Shown here in pieces: positions 46,200 through 55,914 of a stretch of DNA of 64,000 bases. The notes under the pieces are model-generated. The model saw only the letters and a program-made list of their open reading frames with translations. It ran no database searches and was not told the DNA's origin. A program made the translations under genes and the position numbers. Source of the DNA: Prevotella melaninogenica. Lineage in GTDB: Bacteria > Bacteroidota > Bacteroidia > Bacteroidales > Bacteroidaceae. Position 1 is the stretch's first letter. Each line of letters starts with the position of its first letter. The stretch is taken from the NCBI RefSeq assembly GCF_018127965.1, contig NZ_CP072349.1:1182001-1246000 (forward strand), written 5' to 3'.

Positions 46200-47666
46200 A
46201 TGAAGAATTTATCAAAGTATTTGGCAGGCGCGGCTTGTGTTACAGCCCTCGCCTTTTCTACTGGCGCCTTCATCAAAGTGTATGCTGCAGAAGCACCAGT
46301 TGTAGCTCCTGGTCAGCCAGTTGACCTCACATACGCAGCTGAGAAAGCGCTTCCAGCTGTCGTTCACATTAAGTATGTACAGAATTCTAAGACGCAAACC
46401 GTTGATGTTCAAGATGACCCATTTGGTGGTTTCTTTGACCCATTCGGTTTCTTTGGAAATCCTAACCAAGGTAATGGTTCACGCCGTCAGCAGGTTCAGA
46501 CTCCTAAGAAGGAGGCTACAGGTAGCGGTGTTATCATCTCACCTGATGGCTATATCGTAACGAATAATCACGTTGTTGAGGGTGCTGATGAATTGACAGT
46601 CACACTGAATGACAACCGTGAGTTCTCTGCTCGCATCGTTGGCACTGACAAGCAGACTGACCTTGCACTGCTAAAGGTAAACGCAACGAACCTCCCTACC
46701 CTTCCTATTGGCGACTCAGACAAGTTGAAAGTTGGAGAATGGGTAATTGCAGTTGGTAACCCTTACAACCTCAACAATACCGTAACGGCTGGTATCGTAA
46801 GTGCTAAGTCACGTGGTTTGGGTGCTACTCGCAATGGTATTGAGAGCTTTATCCAGACTGACGCAGCCATCAACCAGGGTAACTCTGGTGGTGCATTGGT
46901 TAACACTCAGGGTGAGTTAGTAGGTATCAACGCTATGCTCTACTCACAGACAGGTGCATATAGTGGTTATGGTTTTGCTATCCCAACATCAATAATGAAT
47001 AAGGTTGTTGATGACATCAAGAAGTATGGTAGTGTACAACGTGTAATGCTCGGCATTCAAGGTGGTGACGTACTGAACTTCATCAACGCTCAGAAAGAAG
47101 AAGGCAAGAACGTTGACCTTGGTACAAATGCTGGTGTTTACGTTAGCGAGGTTTCAGAAGAAGGCAATGGTGCAGCCTTAGGTTTGGCAAAGGGTGATGT
47201 TATCACTAAGTTTGACGGACAGAAGGTGACACGTATGTCTGAGCTTCAGCAGGCTCTCAACAGCAAGCGTCCTGGCGATAAGGCAACCGTTACTTTCATC
47301 CGCAATAAGAAAGAGATTTCAAAGACTATCACACTGAAGAATGCACAGGGTACGACAAAGGTAATCGAGCAGGCTGATATCGACGTTCTTGGTGGTCAGT
47401 TCCGTCCAGTACAGGATGCCCTTAAGAAGCAGTTGAATATCAACTATGGTCTTGAAGTACTGAAGGTTAACAATGGTGCATTGAAGTCTGCTGGAATCAA
47501 TCGTGGCTTCATCATTCAGAATGTAAACGAGACCATGGTGAAAAACATTGACGACTTGCAGAATATCGTTAAGAAGGCATCTACCAGCAAGGACCCAGTT
47601 CTCTACGTTCAGGGTATTTACCCAACTGGTAAGAAGGCTTACTTCGCTATTCCTCTTGCTGATTAA
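46200..47666 (+). CDS. htrA: HtrA/DegP-type periplasmic serine protease
   Basis: 488 residues from the ATG at 46200; an in-frame TTG at 46158 is rejected because the signal peptide starts MKNLSKYLAGAACVTALAFS. Catalytic triad: NNHVVEG (His124), TDLALLKV (Asp154) and NQGNSGGAL (Ser229). Two PDZ domains follow (about 300-380 and 400-485). The insert with DPFGGFFDPFGFFG before the His motif is typical of the Q-linker/LA loop. It degrades or refolds damaged envelope proteins. Own promoter and terminator. Confidence 0.96.
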   Translation: MKNLSKYLAGAACVTALAFSTGAFIKVYAAEAPVVAPGQPVDLTYAAEKALPAVVHIKYVQNSKTQTVDVQDDPFGGFFDPFGFFGNPNQGNGSRRQQVQTPKKEATGSGVIISPDGYIVTNNHVVEGADELTVTLNDNREFSARIVGTDKQTDLALLKVNATNLPTLPIGDSDKLKVGEWVIAVGNPYNLNNTVTAGIVSAKSRGLGATRNGIESFIQTDAAINQGNSGGALVNTQGELVGINAMLYSQTGAYSGYGFAIPTSIMNKVVDDIKKYGSVQRVMLGIQGGDVLNFINAQKEEGKNVDLGTNAGVYVSEVSEEGNGAALGLAKGDVITKFDGQKVTRMSELQQALNSKRPGDKATVTFIRNKKEISKTITLKNAQGTTKVIEQADIDVLGGQFRPVQDALKKQLNINYGLEVLKVNNGALKSAGINRGFIIQNVNETMVKNIDDLQNIVKKASTSKDPVLYVQGIYPTGKKAYFAIPLAD

Positions 47667-47707
47667 CGACAGATAACTTTCAGCTGAAAAGCTGACAAAA
47701 TAAGAAT

Positions 47708-47743
47708 TCCCCCATTCTTGGTTTTAGATACAAGAATGGGGGA
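47708..47743 (+). terminator. htrA terminator
   Basis: Perfect 13 bp stem TCCCCCATTCTTG/CAAGAATGGGGGA, then TTACTTTTTG. Confidence 0.88.
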
Positions 47744-47881
47744 TTACTTTTTGATAGGCAACACCTTGAAAAATCATTACATAATACCAAGTAAAAACAT
47801 CTATAAACAACGGCAAAAACACATATGAAAAGCAGCTTTATAACCAACAGTATATCAATCAGTTATAAAACAGCAAAACAA

Positions 47882-47985
47882 AAGGTGCTTAATTGCACTC
47901 CAAAAGGGCGTTAATAAGGGTTCTAAAGGGCATCTTCTACAAGCCAATTGGGCGTCTTTAAGAAGCCAAAAGAGCATATATTGGT
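47882..47985. repeat. GGGCRT repeat array, copy 1 (about 22 bp units)
   Basis: Four units of about 22 bases: CAAAAGGGCGTTAATAAGGG, CTAAAGGGCATCTTCTAC, CAATTGGGCGTCTTTAAG, CAAAAGAGCATATTGG. The same array with about 80 % identity by eye is at 55921-56020. Confidence 0.75.
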
Positions 47986-48403
47986 TTCGAGTCATCTGAA
48001 AATAGTTTACAAACTTCAACAAGTAAGGGAATAAATTGTTTGTAGAATACAGATAGACATCAGATCTAATTACATTTATCATGTAGTCTTTCCGCCTTTA
48101 TAAAACCATCTAATTGGGGGTAGTCATACCATGCAAGTAGATTAATATTATTCTATTAACAATCTATGCGTTTAACGTAAGAACCCTCTTCTTACCCTAT
48201 AAACGCAACATAATAACCACTAAGAATCCAAATCTAACCACCTCTTATCGCACTAAAAAACGTTGTATGAACATGAAAAGAATATTCAACCATTACAAAC
48301 CAATAAAACACCTATCAGTCAACAAGAAACCGTTAAAAGACCAAAAACCTAATACACAACACAAAATCATTATAGATTCTTATGTGAGTTTTTTACTTTT
48401 TTA

Positions 48404-48435
48404 TTTGTTTAACTCATTGAATTTGTGTAAATTTG
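48404..48435 (+). promoter_or_regulatory. rpoD promoter
   Basis: TTTG (48404-48407), 20 bases, then TAAATTTG (48428-48435): a near-ideal Bacteroidetes -33/-7 pair, 26 bases upstream of the rpoD ATG. Confidence 0.75.
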
Positions 48436-48461
48436 CCATCACTTAAAATAATGCTAAGCAC

Positions 48462-49325
48462 ATGAGACAATTGAAAATCACAAAATCGATTACGAATCGA
48501 GAGAGTGCTTCTCTTGATAAGTATCTGCAGGAAATCGGTCACGAAGAAATGATCAGTATCGAAGAAGAAGTTGAGCTTGCTCAAAAGATTCGAAATGGTG
48601 ATCGAAAAGCTTTAGAACGTCTGACGAAAGCTAACCTGCGTTTCGTTGTCTCAGTTGCAAAGCAATATCAAAATCAGGGGCTTTCTCTGCCCGATCTTAT
48701 TAACGAAGGTAATGTAGGATTAATCAAGGCAGCAGAGAAGTTTGATGAAACACGCGGCTTCAAGTTTATCTCATACGCTGTATGGTGGATAAGACAAAGC
48801 ATCTTGCAAGCAATAGCAGAACAAAGTCGTATCATCAGATTACCACTAAATCAAGTAAGCTCTGTCAATAAAATCAATAAGATATTGACACAGTTTGAAC
48901 AAGAGAACGAACGCCGTCCGAGTATTGATGAGATAGCACAGAATACAGATATACCAGAAGACAAGATTGTTGATGCAATGAAAGTTAATTCACGTCATGT
49001 CTCGGTAGATGCTCCATTCTATGACGACGAGCAAAGTAGCTTACTTGACGTTATTCCTAATGATAACACACCATCAACTGATAAAGAGTTGGTTGAAGAG
49101 AGTCTACGGGAAGAAATTGGAAGAGCTTTACAGATTCTTGAGGATAGAGAGAAGGTGGTTATAGAGGCTTACTTCGGAATCAACCAACGTGAAATGACAT
49201 TGGAAGAGATAGGAAGTAAATATAATCTCACACGTGAACGGGTAAGACAGATAAAAGAAAAAGCAATAAGACGCCTACGCCAACTATCCAATAGCAAGGT
49301 TTTGAAGGCGTATTTAGGACAATAA
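48462..49325 (+). CDS. rpoD: Primary RNA polymerase sigma factor
   Basis: 287 residues, the short Bacteroidetes form without region 1.1. Region 1.2 is [20 protein letters not shown]; region 2 has [37 protein letters not shown] and [10 protein letters not shown] for -10/-7 recognition; region 4.2 is [20 protein letters not shown]. It directs the enzyme to housekeeping promoters of the TAnnTTTG type seen throughout this window. A secreted protein gene starts 28 bases after it. Confidence 0.97.
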   Translation: MRQLKITKSITNRESASLDKYLQEIGHEEMISIEEEVELAQKIRNGDRKALERLTKANLRFVVSVAKQYQNQGLSLPDLINEGNVGLIKAAEKFDETRGFKFISYAVWWIRQSILQAIAEQSRIIRLPLNQVSSVNKINKILTQFEQENERRPSIDEIAQNTDIPEDKIVDAMKVNSRHVSVDAPFYDDEQSSLLDVIPNDNTPSTDKELVEESLREEIGRALQILEDREKVVIEAYFGINQREMTLEEIGSKYNLTRERVRQIKEKAIRRLRQLSNSKVLKAYLGQ

Positions 49326-49353
49326 CATTAACATTGTAAGATATTAATTTAAG

Positions 49354-49818
49354 ATGAAATTACGTCAGGTATTAATGATAGCAGTACTCCTGCTGGGATG
49401 GGTAAATAGTAGTAACGCAAAAGGATACAAGCCTGCAAAGGTATATATGTTTGGTTTTGCAGCCTCTTTTAATGATTCAACGGTTTATATGACCAATATT
49501 CAGAAGGTGGATGCCTACCTTGCAAACGACCGTACTAAGTTCCTTGCTAATCGTGAGGACTACTCATATCAGCTCCGCTATTACCTTCAGAACAATGGTT
49601 TGGTAAGCTATCCAACCTGCGTTACGATGTATGCAGAGAATGAGAATAAAGCTATGAAACAGTTCACAGCTTTGAAAAATAAATACGAAAAGGGTAAGAA
49701 GAAATATATAGTTAAGTCTATCTCTGATGCAGAGTTCAGCTATAAGACTATAACACCAGACAACTATACTTCAAACGAAGAGACACAAGTGAATACTAAA
49801 ACCACAAAGTCAAAGTAA
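49354..49818 (+). CDS. Secreted protein of unknown function, first gene of the PqqD cassette
   Basis: 154 residues with a signal peptide (MKLRQVLMIAVLLLGWVNSSNA). The mature part is small, basic and beta/alpha-like (KVYMFGFAASFNDSTVYMTN; FTALKNKYEKGKKKYIVKS) with a polar Thr/Asn/Lys tail. No domain recognised. It is 28 bases after rpoD and 15 bases before the HprK-like gene, so it may read into that cassette or be its target. Confidence 0.78.
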   Translation: MKLRQVLMIAVLLLGWVNSSNAKGYKPAKVYMFGFAASFNDSTVYMTNIQKVDAYLANDRTKFLANREDYSYQLRYYLQNNGLVSYPTCVTMYAENENKAMKQFTALKNKYEKGKKKYIVKSISDAEFSYKTITPDNYTSNEETQVNTKTTKSK

Positions 49819-49833
49819 GCAGAGCCTCTAAAG

Positions 49834-50721
49834 ATGGAAATAAATAACTTCAGAATAGCAGACTTTGATATACAGATTATATTCCGTGAGACTGATGTCA
49901 ACGGAATGCACTTGCTAAGTTCGTTTGAACCTTTCAGAATCAAAGAGGTTTCAGAGAATGTCTTTTTCCGCTTAACGGTTGACGATACGCTTCGACCTGT
50001 TCCAAAGGAAAGGAGACAACGTATCCGCGCTTTCGATACAGGAAATGGCGATACCATTGTTGATCGTGTTGATGATGGTAGCTATCAGTATATTATCAAG
50101 GACATTAATGGCTCTGATTGTTGTCTGCTACAGAGTAATAAAGACTTCTCTGACTGTCGTTGTGCACTCAATGGCAACAAGAATATGCGCACCTTTGGAC
50201 TAAATAATGCATTGATGCTTATCTTTGCCTTTGCTGGTGCACATAAACAAACCTTGCTGATTCACGCATCTCTTGTTCGTAACAATGGCTATGGCTATGC
50301 CTTCATTGCCAAGAGTGGAACAGGTAAGTCAACCCAGGTTAGTATGTGGCTACGCTATATTCCAGGCAGTGACCTTATGAACGATGATAATCCTATCGTA
50401 AGAATCATTGATGGAGAAACATGGATATATGGTAGTCCATGGAGTGGTAAGACACCATGCTATCGCAATGTCAAGGCTCGTTTAGGTGCTATCACACGTA
50501 TTGACCGCGCTACAACAAACTCTGTTGAGAAGCCCAATCCTATTGCAGCGTTTGCTTCACTCCTCCCTTCTTGCTCCAGCATGAAGTGGGATTCAGACAT
50601 TTACAATGGCGTTTGTGACACGATTACAAAGATTGTAGAAGCTGGGAGGATATTTACGTTACATTGCTTGCCTACTCAAGAAGCAGCAGAGGTGTGCTAT
50701 CAAACCGTAACGAAAAGATAA
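49834..50721 (+). CDS. HPr-kinase-like P-loop protein
   Basis: 295 residues. The C-terminal part looks like an HPr kinase C domain: HASLVRNNGYGYAFIAKSGTGKST carries the Walker A GTGKST (about 162-167), then LMNDDNPIV and IYGSPWSGKTPCYRN, the latter matching the HprK-family GSPWSGK loop. The N-terminal 110 residues are unlike HprK. Related kinases occur in lasso-peptide and other modified-peptide clusters, where their role is not fully known. Followed 5 bases later by an S26-type peptidase gene. Confidence 0.82.
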   Translation: MEINNFRIADFDIQIIFRETDVNGMHLLSSFEPFRIKEVSENVFFRLTVDDTLRPVPKERRQRIRAFDTGNGDTIVDRVDDGSYQYIIKDINGSDCCLLQSNKDFSDCRCALNGNKNMRTFGLNNALMLIFAFAGAHKQTLLIHASLVRNNGYGYAFIAKSGTGKSTQVSMWLRYIPGSDLMNDDNPIVRIIDGETWIYGSPWSGKTPCYRNVKARLGAITRIDRATTNSVEKPNPIAAFASLLPSCSSMKWDSDIYNGVCDTITKIVEAGRIFTLHCLPTQEAAEVCYQTVTKR

Positions 50722-50726
50722 AACTT

Positions 50727-51212
50727 ATGTCAAAAACAGTACTTACTACTTCTGAAATCCAGTTTGCTAACGCTGAGTTTCTACCAGAAGTTGTCAAGAT
50801 GTTAAATGAAGGACATACTGTTACGTTACGCCTTCGTGGCTATTCTATGCGTCCTTTCCTTGAAAATGACCGTGACAAAGCTTTGCTTGTCAAACCTTCC
50901 ACAATAAAAGTTGGCGACCCAGTTTTAGCGGAGATAACACCACGACACTTCGTCTTACATCGCATTGACAGAATAGAAGGTGATAACGTAACCCTACGAG
51001 GTGATGGCAACCTTGGTGTTGAGCATTGTAAGAAAGAGAATATCGTTGGAGCAGTCATTGGTTTCTACCGTAAAGGACGAAATAAGATGGATGCTACAAA
51101 TGCTTGGAAATGGAAGTCATATAGTTTTATTTGGACTCGACTTCTTCCTATCCGAAGATATTTATTAGGCATTTACAGACGTATCTGGATTCCTATTTTT
51201 GGCACCATTTAA
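50727..51212 (+). CDS. S24/S26-type signal-peptidase-like protein
   Basis: 161 residues from the ATG at 50727, 5 bases after the kinase stop; a longer frame from 50664 overlaps the kinase and is rejected. GYSMRPFLENDR holds the probable catalytic Ser40; FVLHRIDRIEGD holds His78, matching the Ser-His (SipW/ER-type) signal peptidase pattern rather than Ser-Lys. GDPVLAE and GDGNLG complete the fold. No N-terminal membrane anchor is visible, and a weakly hydrophobic C-terminal segment (YLLGIYRRIWIPIFG) is present. A protease for maturing an exported or modified peptide is plausible. Confidence 0.83.
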   Translation: MSKTVLTTSEIQFANAEFLPEVVKMLNEGHTVTLRLRGYSMRPFLENDRDKALLVKPSTIKVGDPVLAEITPRHFVLHRIDRIEGDNVTLRGDGNLGVEHCKKENIVGAVIGFYRKGRNKMDATNAWKWKSYSFIWTRLLPIRRYLLGIYRRIWIPIFGTI

Positions 51213-51255
51213 TGGAATATAAAAAGAAAGACAATAATATAAACTATCAATAAGA

Positions 51256-51660
51256 ATGAAAGTAAAGAATGGCTTCAACCTCCGTGAAGTATGCGGAGAA
51301 CATATTATCGTTGCGGAAGGAGATGAGAATATTGACTTCAGCAATATTATATCTATGAACGAAAGTTCTGCATACTTATGGGAAGAGGTGCAGAAGATGG
51401 ATTCTTTTACAGTAGATAACCTCGTAGAGTTAATCTGTAGTCAATATGAAATTGATGAGGACACAGCTCGCAAAGATGCCACAATACTTGCTGCACAATG
51501 GGGAACTGCGGGTATCATCGAGGGTGAAGACATCCCTACAGATGATTCTGCTATTAAGAAGGAAACAATCTCTGAGGGGGCTGATTCTACACATCTCGAG
51601 ACAGCTACAAGTGAGGAGAAGCCTAAAAAGAAAGGTTTCTTTGAGCGTCTCTTTGGTTAA
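51256..51660 (+). CDS. PqqD-like peptide-binding protein
   Basis: 134 residues. The first 90 match PqqD: an N-terminal beta hairpin (NLREVCGEHIIVAEG), NIISMNESSAYLWEEV and a winged-helix end with LICSQYEIDEDTARKDATIL. PqqD and its relatives (RiPP recognition elements) bind leader peptides and present them to modifying enzymes. The last 40 residues are acidic then basic (KKKGFFERLFG). It closes the kinase-peptidase-PqqD cassette and a terminator follows. Confidence 0.82.
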   Translation: MKVKNGFNLREVCGEHIIVAEGDENIDFSNIISMNESSAYLWEEVQKMDSFTVDNLVELICSQYEIDEDTARKDATILAAQWGTAGIIEGEDIPTDDSAIKKETISEGADSTHLETATSEEKPKKKGFFERLFG

Positions 51661-51690
51661 GGAGCAAAATAAAACTAACTATACACAAAA

Positions 51691-51726
51691 ACTCGGACAC
51701 TGATTATGTCAATTCTGTGCCCGAGT
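51691..51726 (+). terminator. Terminator of the PqqD cassette
   Basis: ACTCGG(A)CAC pairs with GTG(C)CCGAGT around a T/A-rich loop, followed by CTTTTTATTTATT. Confidence 0.78.
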
Positions 51727-52067
51727 CTTTTTATTTATTAGTGCTATCTGATAGACCTTTGAACAATATACTCGTCCATACTATATCACCTTTCATTTAC
51801 AGATATTTGATAGAACAACTCTTTTTCTACCAACAATTTGTTCCCTACTAATATCGTATTGCACTCCACTAAGTATTCAACACCATTGGTGTTTACCAGC
51901 CGCACATGACGTGTTAAGCATCCGCACACTATGTGTTAGGCATTAACACATCAGTAAAAGATGAGTTAAGAGCCCCTTGTCATCATCATAATATATAGTA
52001 AGACACGCATGGTTCATTTATACATAAGGGTGCTTAGCAAACAGCATAGTTCTTTTATCAGCGCCTA
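51727..52067. other. Intergenic region PqqD cassette to dipeptidyl peptidase
   Basis: About 340 bases between convergent genes. The palindrome array at 51871-51953 is the only structure recognised. Confidence 0.5.
51871..51953. repeat. CAC-N-GTG palindrome array, locus E
   Basis: Units CACCATTGGTGT, CACATGACGTGT and CACACTATGTGT with spacers TTACCAGCCG, TAAGCATCCG and TAGGCATTAA. The CCG-ending spacers match locus F. Confidence 0.75.
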
Positions 52068-54257
52068 TTACAGATTCTCAACAAACCATTCAGCAACCTG
52101 TCTCAGAAGATGATTGCGTGTGTTACCACCATAAATACCATGGTTACGATTGGTATAAAGATTCTCTTTGAAGTCCTTATCTGCTTGTACTAAAGCCTCT
52201 GAATATTCAAAGGCATTCTGTGGATGTACGTTATCGTCCGTTAGACCATGACATATTAAGAGTTTACCATGAAGTTTCTCTGCTCGATTAATTGGATTTA
52301 TAGCATAACCTGCAGCATTCTCCTGTGGTGTACGCATATAACGTTCGGTATAAACAGAGTCATAATAACGCCAGTTCGTTGGTGGAGCAATAGCTACACC
52401 TACCTTGAACGCATTGCGTCCCTCGCTCATACTCATCAATGTATTGAAGCCTCCAAAGCTCCAACCCCATATTCCAATACGTGAAGCATCGACATAACTT
52501 TGCTTACCCAACCACAATGCAGCTTCTGCCTGATCCTTTGATTCCAAATCGCCAAGCTTCAAATAAGTACACTTCTCAAACTCTGCACCACGCGCACCAG
52601 TACCACGACCATCTACAGTAACAACGATATAGCCTTTTTGTGTTAAGTAATAGTCAAACATTGCACCACTACCCATAGAGCCAACGCTCCAGTTGTCGAC
52701 AACCTGCTGACTACCTGGACCACTATACTGGTGCATAATTACAGGATACTTCTTTGTTGCATCGAAGTTAGCAGGCTTCACCATCCAACCATTAAGTTTC
52801 ACACCTTCAGAGGTTGTAAATGTAAAGAACTCAACACCAGTGTTACCATACTTTGCCAACTTTGCCTGCAACTCATCATTATTGAGCACCTCACGCACCT
52901 CCTTACCCTTATTATCATAGATAGCAAATACGTATGGATGATTGCTATCGCTCCATGTATTGAGGAAATACTTATAATCGCCTGAGAACGAAGCGACATT
53001 CCATCCCGCACGAGCAGAAAGACAAGTCAACTTACCCGACTTATCTGCAACATATATTTCACGCTGCATTGGCTTACGTGCTGCTGCTTGGAAGTAGGTA
53101 TTTCCAGTCTTCTCATCATATCCATAGATTTCTGTTACATCATAGTTTCCCTTATCAATCTGACGTAAAAGCTTACCATCCTTATTATACAAGTAAAGAT
53201 GCATATAGCCATCACGGTCAGAAGGAACAAGAATATAATCTTTCATGATGCTGATTCCCTCCATAGCTTCTTCCTTTACATACTTTGGTACACTCTCCTT
53301 TATCAGTAGTTTACAAGTACCTGTGAGAGGATTAGCAGCATAGAGATTCAACTCGTCCTGATGACGATTCATTGTATAGAGGATAATTCTATTTGCATCA
53401 AAGGTAGACTTAATGCGTGGAATATAGCCATCTGCAGCTAATGGTAAATCATATTTACGCACAGCACCATCACTCAAGCTATAAGACCATGCACTAACCT
53501 TTGAGTTTGCCTCGCCAGCCTTTGGATATTTGTAGCTGTAATCACCAGGATAGATATCAAACATATCATATGCAGGGTGAGAACCTTTGTAAAACTGTAG
53601 AGTATAACTCTTTACTTCACTCTCGTCATATCTAATCCAACTTAGCGTCTTACCATCTGCACTCCAAGCAAGTGCATTATTAAAGCCGAACTCCTCTTCG
53701 TTTACCCAGTCAGGCAAACCATTGATTACCTTATTAAACTCACCATCCGTAGTAACCTGCTTTACGCTCTCTCCATCTGTAATATAGATATTATTCTGAT
53801 GAACATAAGCAATCTGACGACCATCTGGAGAGAAGGTCGGAATCTGCTCAGAGCCGTCTTTTGACAGTTTCTTTAACTGTTTTGTCTTTACATCATAGAG
53901 ATAAAAGTCTGCTGTAAACGAACGACGATAGATACGATTTGTATTCGTTTGTAATAACAGTCGACTTCCATCAGACGAGATCTGATAATCATCAAAGGAC
54001 TTTAATTGTTCACCCTTGGCATCAGCGAGGTCAAAGATAACACCTGTAGAGCTACCTGTTTTAAAAGAATACTTGACTACCTGACGACCATCAGACGAAA
54101 TTTGTGCATACTCAGAAGTTCCTTTTAAAGGATTAACACCCGAGATACGCTTAGTTGCAAAAGCACCATTAGTAATGTCTTTCAAAGAGATAGGTTCTCC
54201 AGCCATCAACTGAAGTGCGGTTAGCATTGTTACACACAGAAGTAATATACGTTTCAT
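52068..54257 (-). CDS. Dipeptidyl peptidase IV (S9 family), secreted
   Basis: 729 residues from the ATG at 54257, which begins a clear signal peptide (MKRILLLCVTMLTALQLMA); a longer frame to 54308 is unlikely. N-terminal beta-propeller (WSADGKTLSWIRYDESEV, the DPP4 Glu pair region NEEEFGF) and C-terminal alpha/beta hydrolase. Catalytic residues: GWSFGGFNT (Ser600), HGLTDDNVHPQ (Asp) and NHGIYGG (His). It releases X-Pro/X-Ala dipeptides from peptides and is a feature of proteolytic oral Bacteroidales. Divergent from the radical SAM gene, with a -7 box TATTTTTG at 54278-54285 (minus strand). Confidence 0.95.
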   Translation of the reverse strand: MKRILLLCVTMLTALQLMAGEPISLKDITNGAFATKRISGVNPLKGTSEYAQISSDGRQVVKYSFKTGSSTGVIFDLADAKGEQLKSFDDYQISSDGSRLLLQTNTNRIYRRSFTADFYLYDVKTKQLKKLSKDGSEQIPTFSPDGRQIAYVHQNNIYITDGESVKQVTTDGEFNKVINGLPDWVNEEEFGFNNALAWSADGKTLSWIRYDESEVKSYTLQFYKGSHPAYDMFDIYPGDYSYKYPKAGEANSKVSAWSYSLSDGAVRKYDLPLAADGYIPRIKSTFDANRIILYTMNRHQDELNLYAANPLTGTCKLLIKESVPKYVKEEAMEGISIMKDYILVPSDRDGYMHLYLYNKDGKLLRQIDKGNYDVTEIYGYDEKTGNTYFQAAARKPMQREIYVADKSGKLTCLSARAGWNVASFSGDYKYFLNTWSDSNHPYVFAIYDNKGKEVREVLNNDELQAKLAKYGNTGVEFFTFTTSEGVKLNGWMVKPANFDATKKYPVIMHQYSGPGSQQVVDNWSVGSMGSGAMFDYYLTQKGYIVVTVDGRGTGARGAEFEKCTYLKLGDLESKDQAEAALWLGKQSYVDASRIGIWGWSFGGFNTLMSMSEGRNAFKVGVAIAPPTNWRYYDSVYTERYMRTPQENAAGYAINPINRAEKLHGKLLICHGLTDDNVHPQNAFEYSEALVQADKDFKENLYTNRNHGIYGGNTRNHLLRQVAEWFVENL

Positions 54258-54277
54258 AAATTCAAGTTTTAACAGCA

Positions 54278-54305
54278 CAAAAATATAAAATATTCCGTAT
54301 ATTTG
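54278..54305. promoter_or_regulatory. Divergent promoters for dpp4 and the radical SAM gene
   Basis: Minus-strand TATTTTTG at 54278-54285 and plus-strand TATATTTG at 54298-54305. The second places transcription start next to the ATG at 54313, so that mRNA is expected to be leaderless or nearly so. Confidence 0.6.
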
Positions 54306-54312
54306 CAAAAGA

Positions 54313-55224
54313 ATGGAACAATATTATTGCGATTTCGGGAACTGGTTGCGCTCTCAGTTCCCTTATAAAGTACAAAAGATATCAGTCAATGCTGGCTTTA
54401 CCTGCCCTAACCGAGATGGTAGGATTGGACGTGGCGGTTGTTTTTACTGTAACAACCAGACGTTCAACCCAGCCTATTGCGATAATGGAAAGAGTGTAAC
54501 CCAGCAGCTTGAAGACGGCAAACGATTCTTTTCTGGTAAGTATCCTGAAATGAAATATCTTGCTTATTTCCAGGCTTATACCAACACTTACGGCACTAAT
54601 GACCATATTAAAAAGCTCTATGAGGAAGCACTTGCTGTGGAGGATGTAGTTGGACTCGTTATCGGTACGCGTCCCGACTGTATCAATGATGACCTCTTAG
54701 ATTACTTTGAAGAACTGAATCGCCGCACATTCCTCATCGTTGAGTATGGTGTGGAAACCTGTAATGATGAGACATTACGACTGGTTAATCGTGGTCATGA
54801 CTTTGCTTGCGCTCGTAAAGCTATTGAGGAGACTGCCCGACGTGGTATTCGTGTCGGTGCACATATCATTCTCGGACTACCTGGTGAAGATGCAAAAGAG
54901 AGTTTAAGACAAGCCCCTATCATCTCTTCTCTTCCCTTAACGACATTGAAAATTCACCAGTTACAGATTATTCGTGGGACTCGGCTTGCAAAGATGTACG
55001 CTGAAAAGCCATTTCACCTTTATACAATTGAGGAGTATATCAAACTCATTGCAGATTACATTAGCCTTCTCCGCCCTGACCTTGTACTCGAACGCTTTGT
55101 CAGCCAGAGTCCTCCCGACCTCCTCATAGCACCCAAATGGGGACTGAAAAACTATGAGTTTACACATCGTCTTCATAACTATATGAAGGAGAAGTTGAAT
55201 AATAAAGCTCAATCAGACAAATGA
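54313..55224 (+). CDS. TIGR01212-family radical SAM protein (YhcC-like)
   Basis: 303 residues. The cluster-binding cysteines are in NAGFTCPNRDGRIGRGGC plus FYCNN (C-x11-C-x2-C, the unusually long first spacing of this family). SAM-binding GVETCNDETLRLVNRGHD and HIILGLPGED follow. YhcC-type proteins are radical SAM enzymes whose reaction is not firmly established. The stop overlaps the next start (ATGA). Confidence 0.92.
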   Translation: MEQYYCDFGNWLRSQFPYKVQKISVNAGFTCPNRDGRIGRGGCFYCNNQTFNPAYCDNGKSVTQQLEDGKRFFSGKYPEMKYLAYFQAYTNTYGTNDHIKKLYEEALAVEDVVGLVIGTRPDCINDDLLDYFEELNRRTFLIVEYGVETCNDETLRLVNRGHDFACARKAIEETARRGIRVGAHIILGLPGEDAKESLRQAPIISSLPLTTLKIHQLQIIRGTRLAKMYAEKPFHLYTIEEYIKLIADYISLLRPDLVLERFVSQSPPDLLIAPKWGLKNYEFTHRLHNYMKEKLNNKAQSDK

Positions 55225-55535
55225 AAAGAAAGCATCAACGCTCAATAGCCTATCTTGTTATTGCACTTGTTGGAATCTCTTTATGGCATTTATGGAAGAG
55301 TAGCAAGATTGCTGAGAACCCAGCTTACACTGAAGGTGTAGTCAATAGGCTTTATAAAATTCGTGCAACTCCATACTACTCCTATTCATATAACGTAGAT
55401 CAGAAGACCTATGAAGGTAGGGGTAAACAATATGGAGAATATGAAAGTCTGCATATTGGTGACACTATCACCGTTTATTATCAAAGAAGTAAGCCCAGTA
55501 ACAGTGAAGCTTATGTAAGAAATAATAAACAATAG
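55221..55535 (+). CDS. Small membrane-anchored protein (DUF3592-like)
   Basis: 104 residues: one N-terminal membrane helix (SIAYLVIALVGISLWHLW) and a beta-rich domain (EGVVNRLYKI, YSYSYNVDQKTYEGRGKQYG, HIGDTITVYYQRSKPSNSEA) that resembles DUF3592 proteins. The four-base overlap with the radical SAM gene means coupled translation. Function unknown. Confidence 0.8.
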   Translation: MKRKHQRSIAYLVIALVGISLWHLWKSSKIAENPAYTEGVVNRLYKIRATPYYSYSYNVDQKTYEGRGKQYGEYESLHIGDTITVYYQRSKPSNSEAYVRNNKQ

Positions 55536-55914
55536 TCATAATCTTATACCTATTCTTATATTTGACACTATCAAAATATGGAGTGATAAAAACAAACCTA
55601 TTACATAATAAGGCACACAGATAAGCAGAGAGAAGACGGAGTTAAAAACAAAACATGGAGGTTCCGACGAAACAAAAAAGCGAAAGAGATGTTCTACACA
55701 GATTACTAACATCTTTGTTTATTTTTGCCAAGAAACATTGCAATTATGCTCCTTTGCCCCCTAAACCTTCGGTGATACTATGTAAATTTTAACATAGAAA
55801 GACTAAGAAATATATTGACAAAATAGTTAAAGCAAAGGTAGAAAAATAGACTAAAAGTGATTTGTTTTAGCACCCCTGTAAGTTTCTTACTATCAACAAG
55901 TTGCAAGAATAGAT

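Larger units (their letters stand above)
47744..48461. other. Intergenic region htrA-rpoD
   Basis: About 720 bases. It contains the GGGCRT repeat array at 47882-47985 and the rpoD promoter at 48404-48435. No gene recognised in the rest. Confidence 0.55.
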
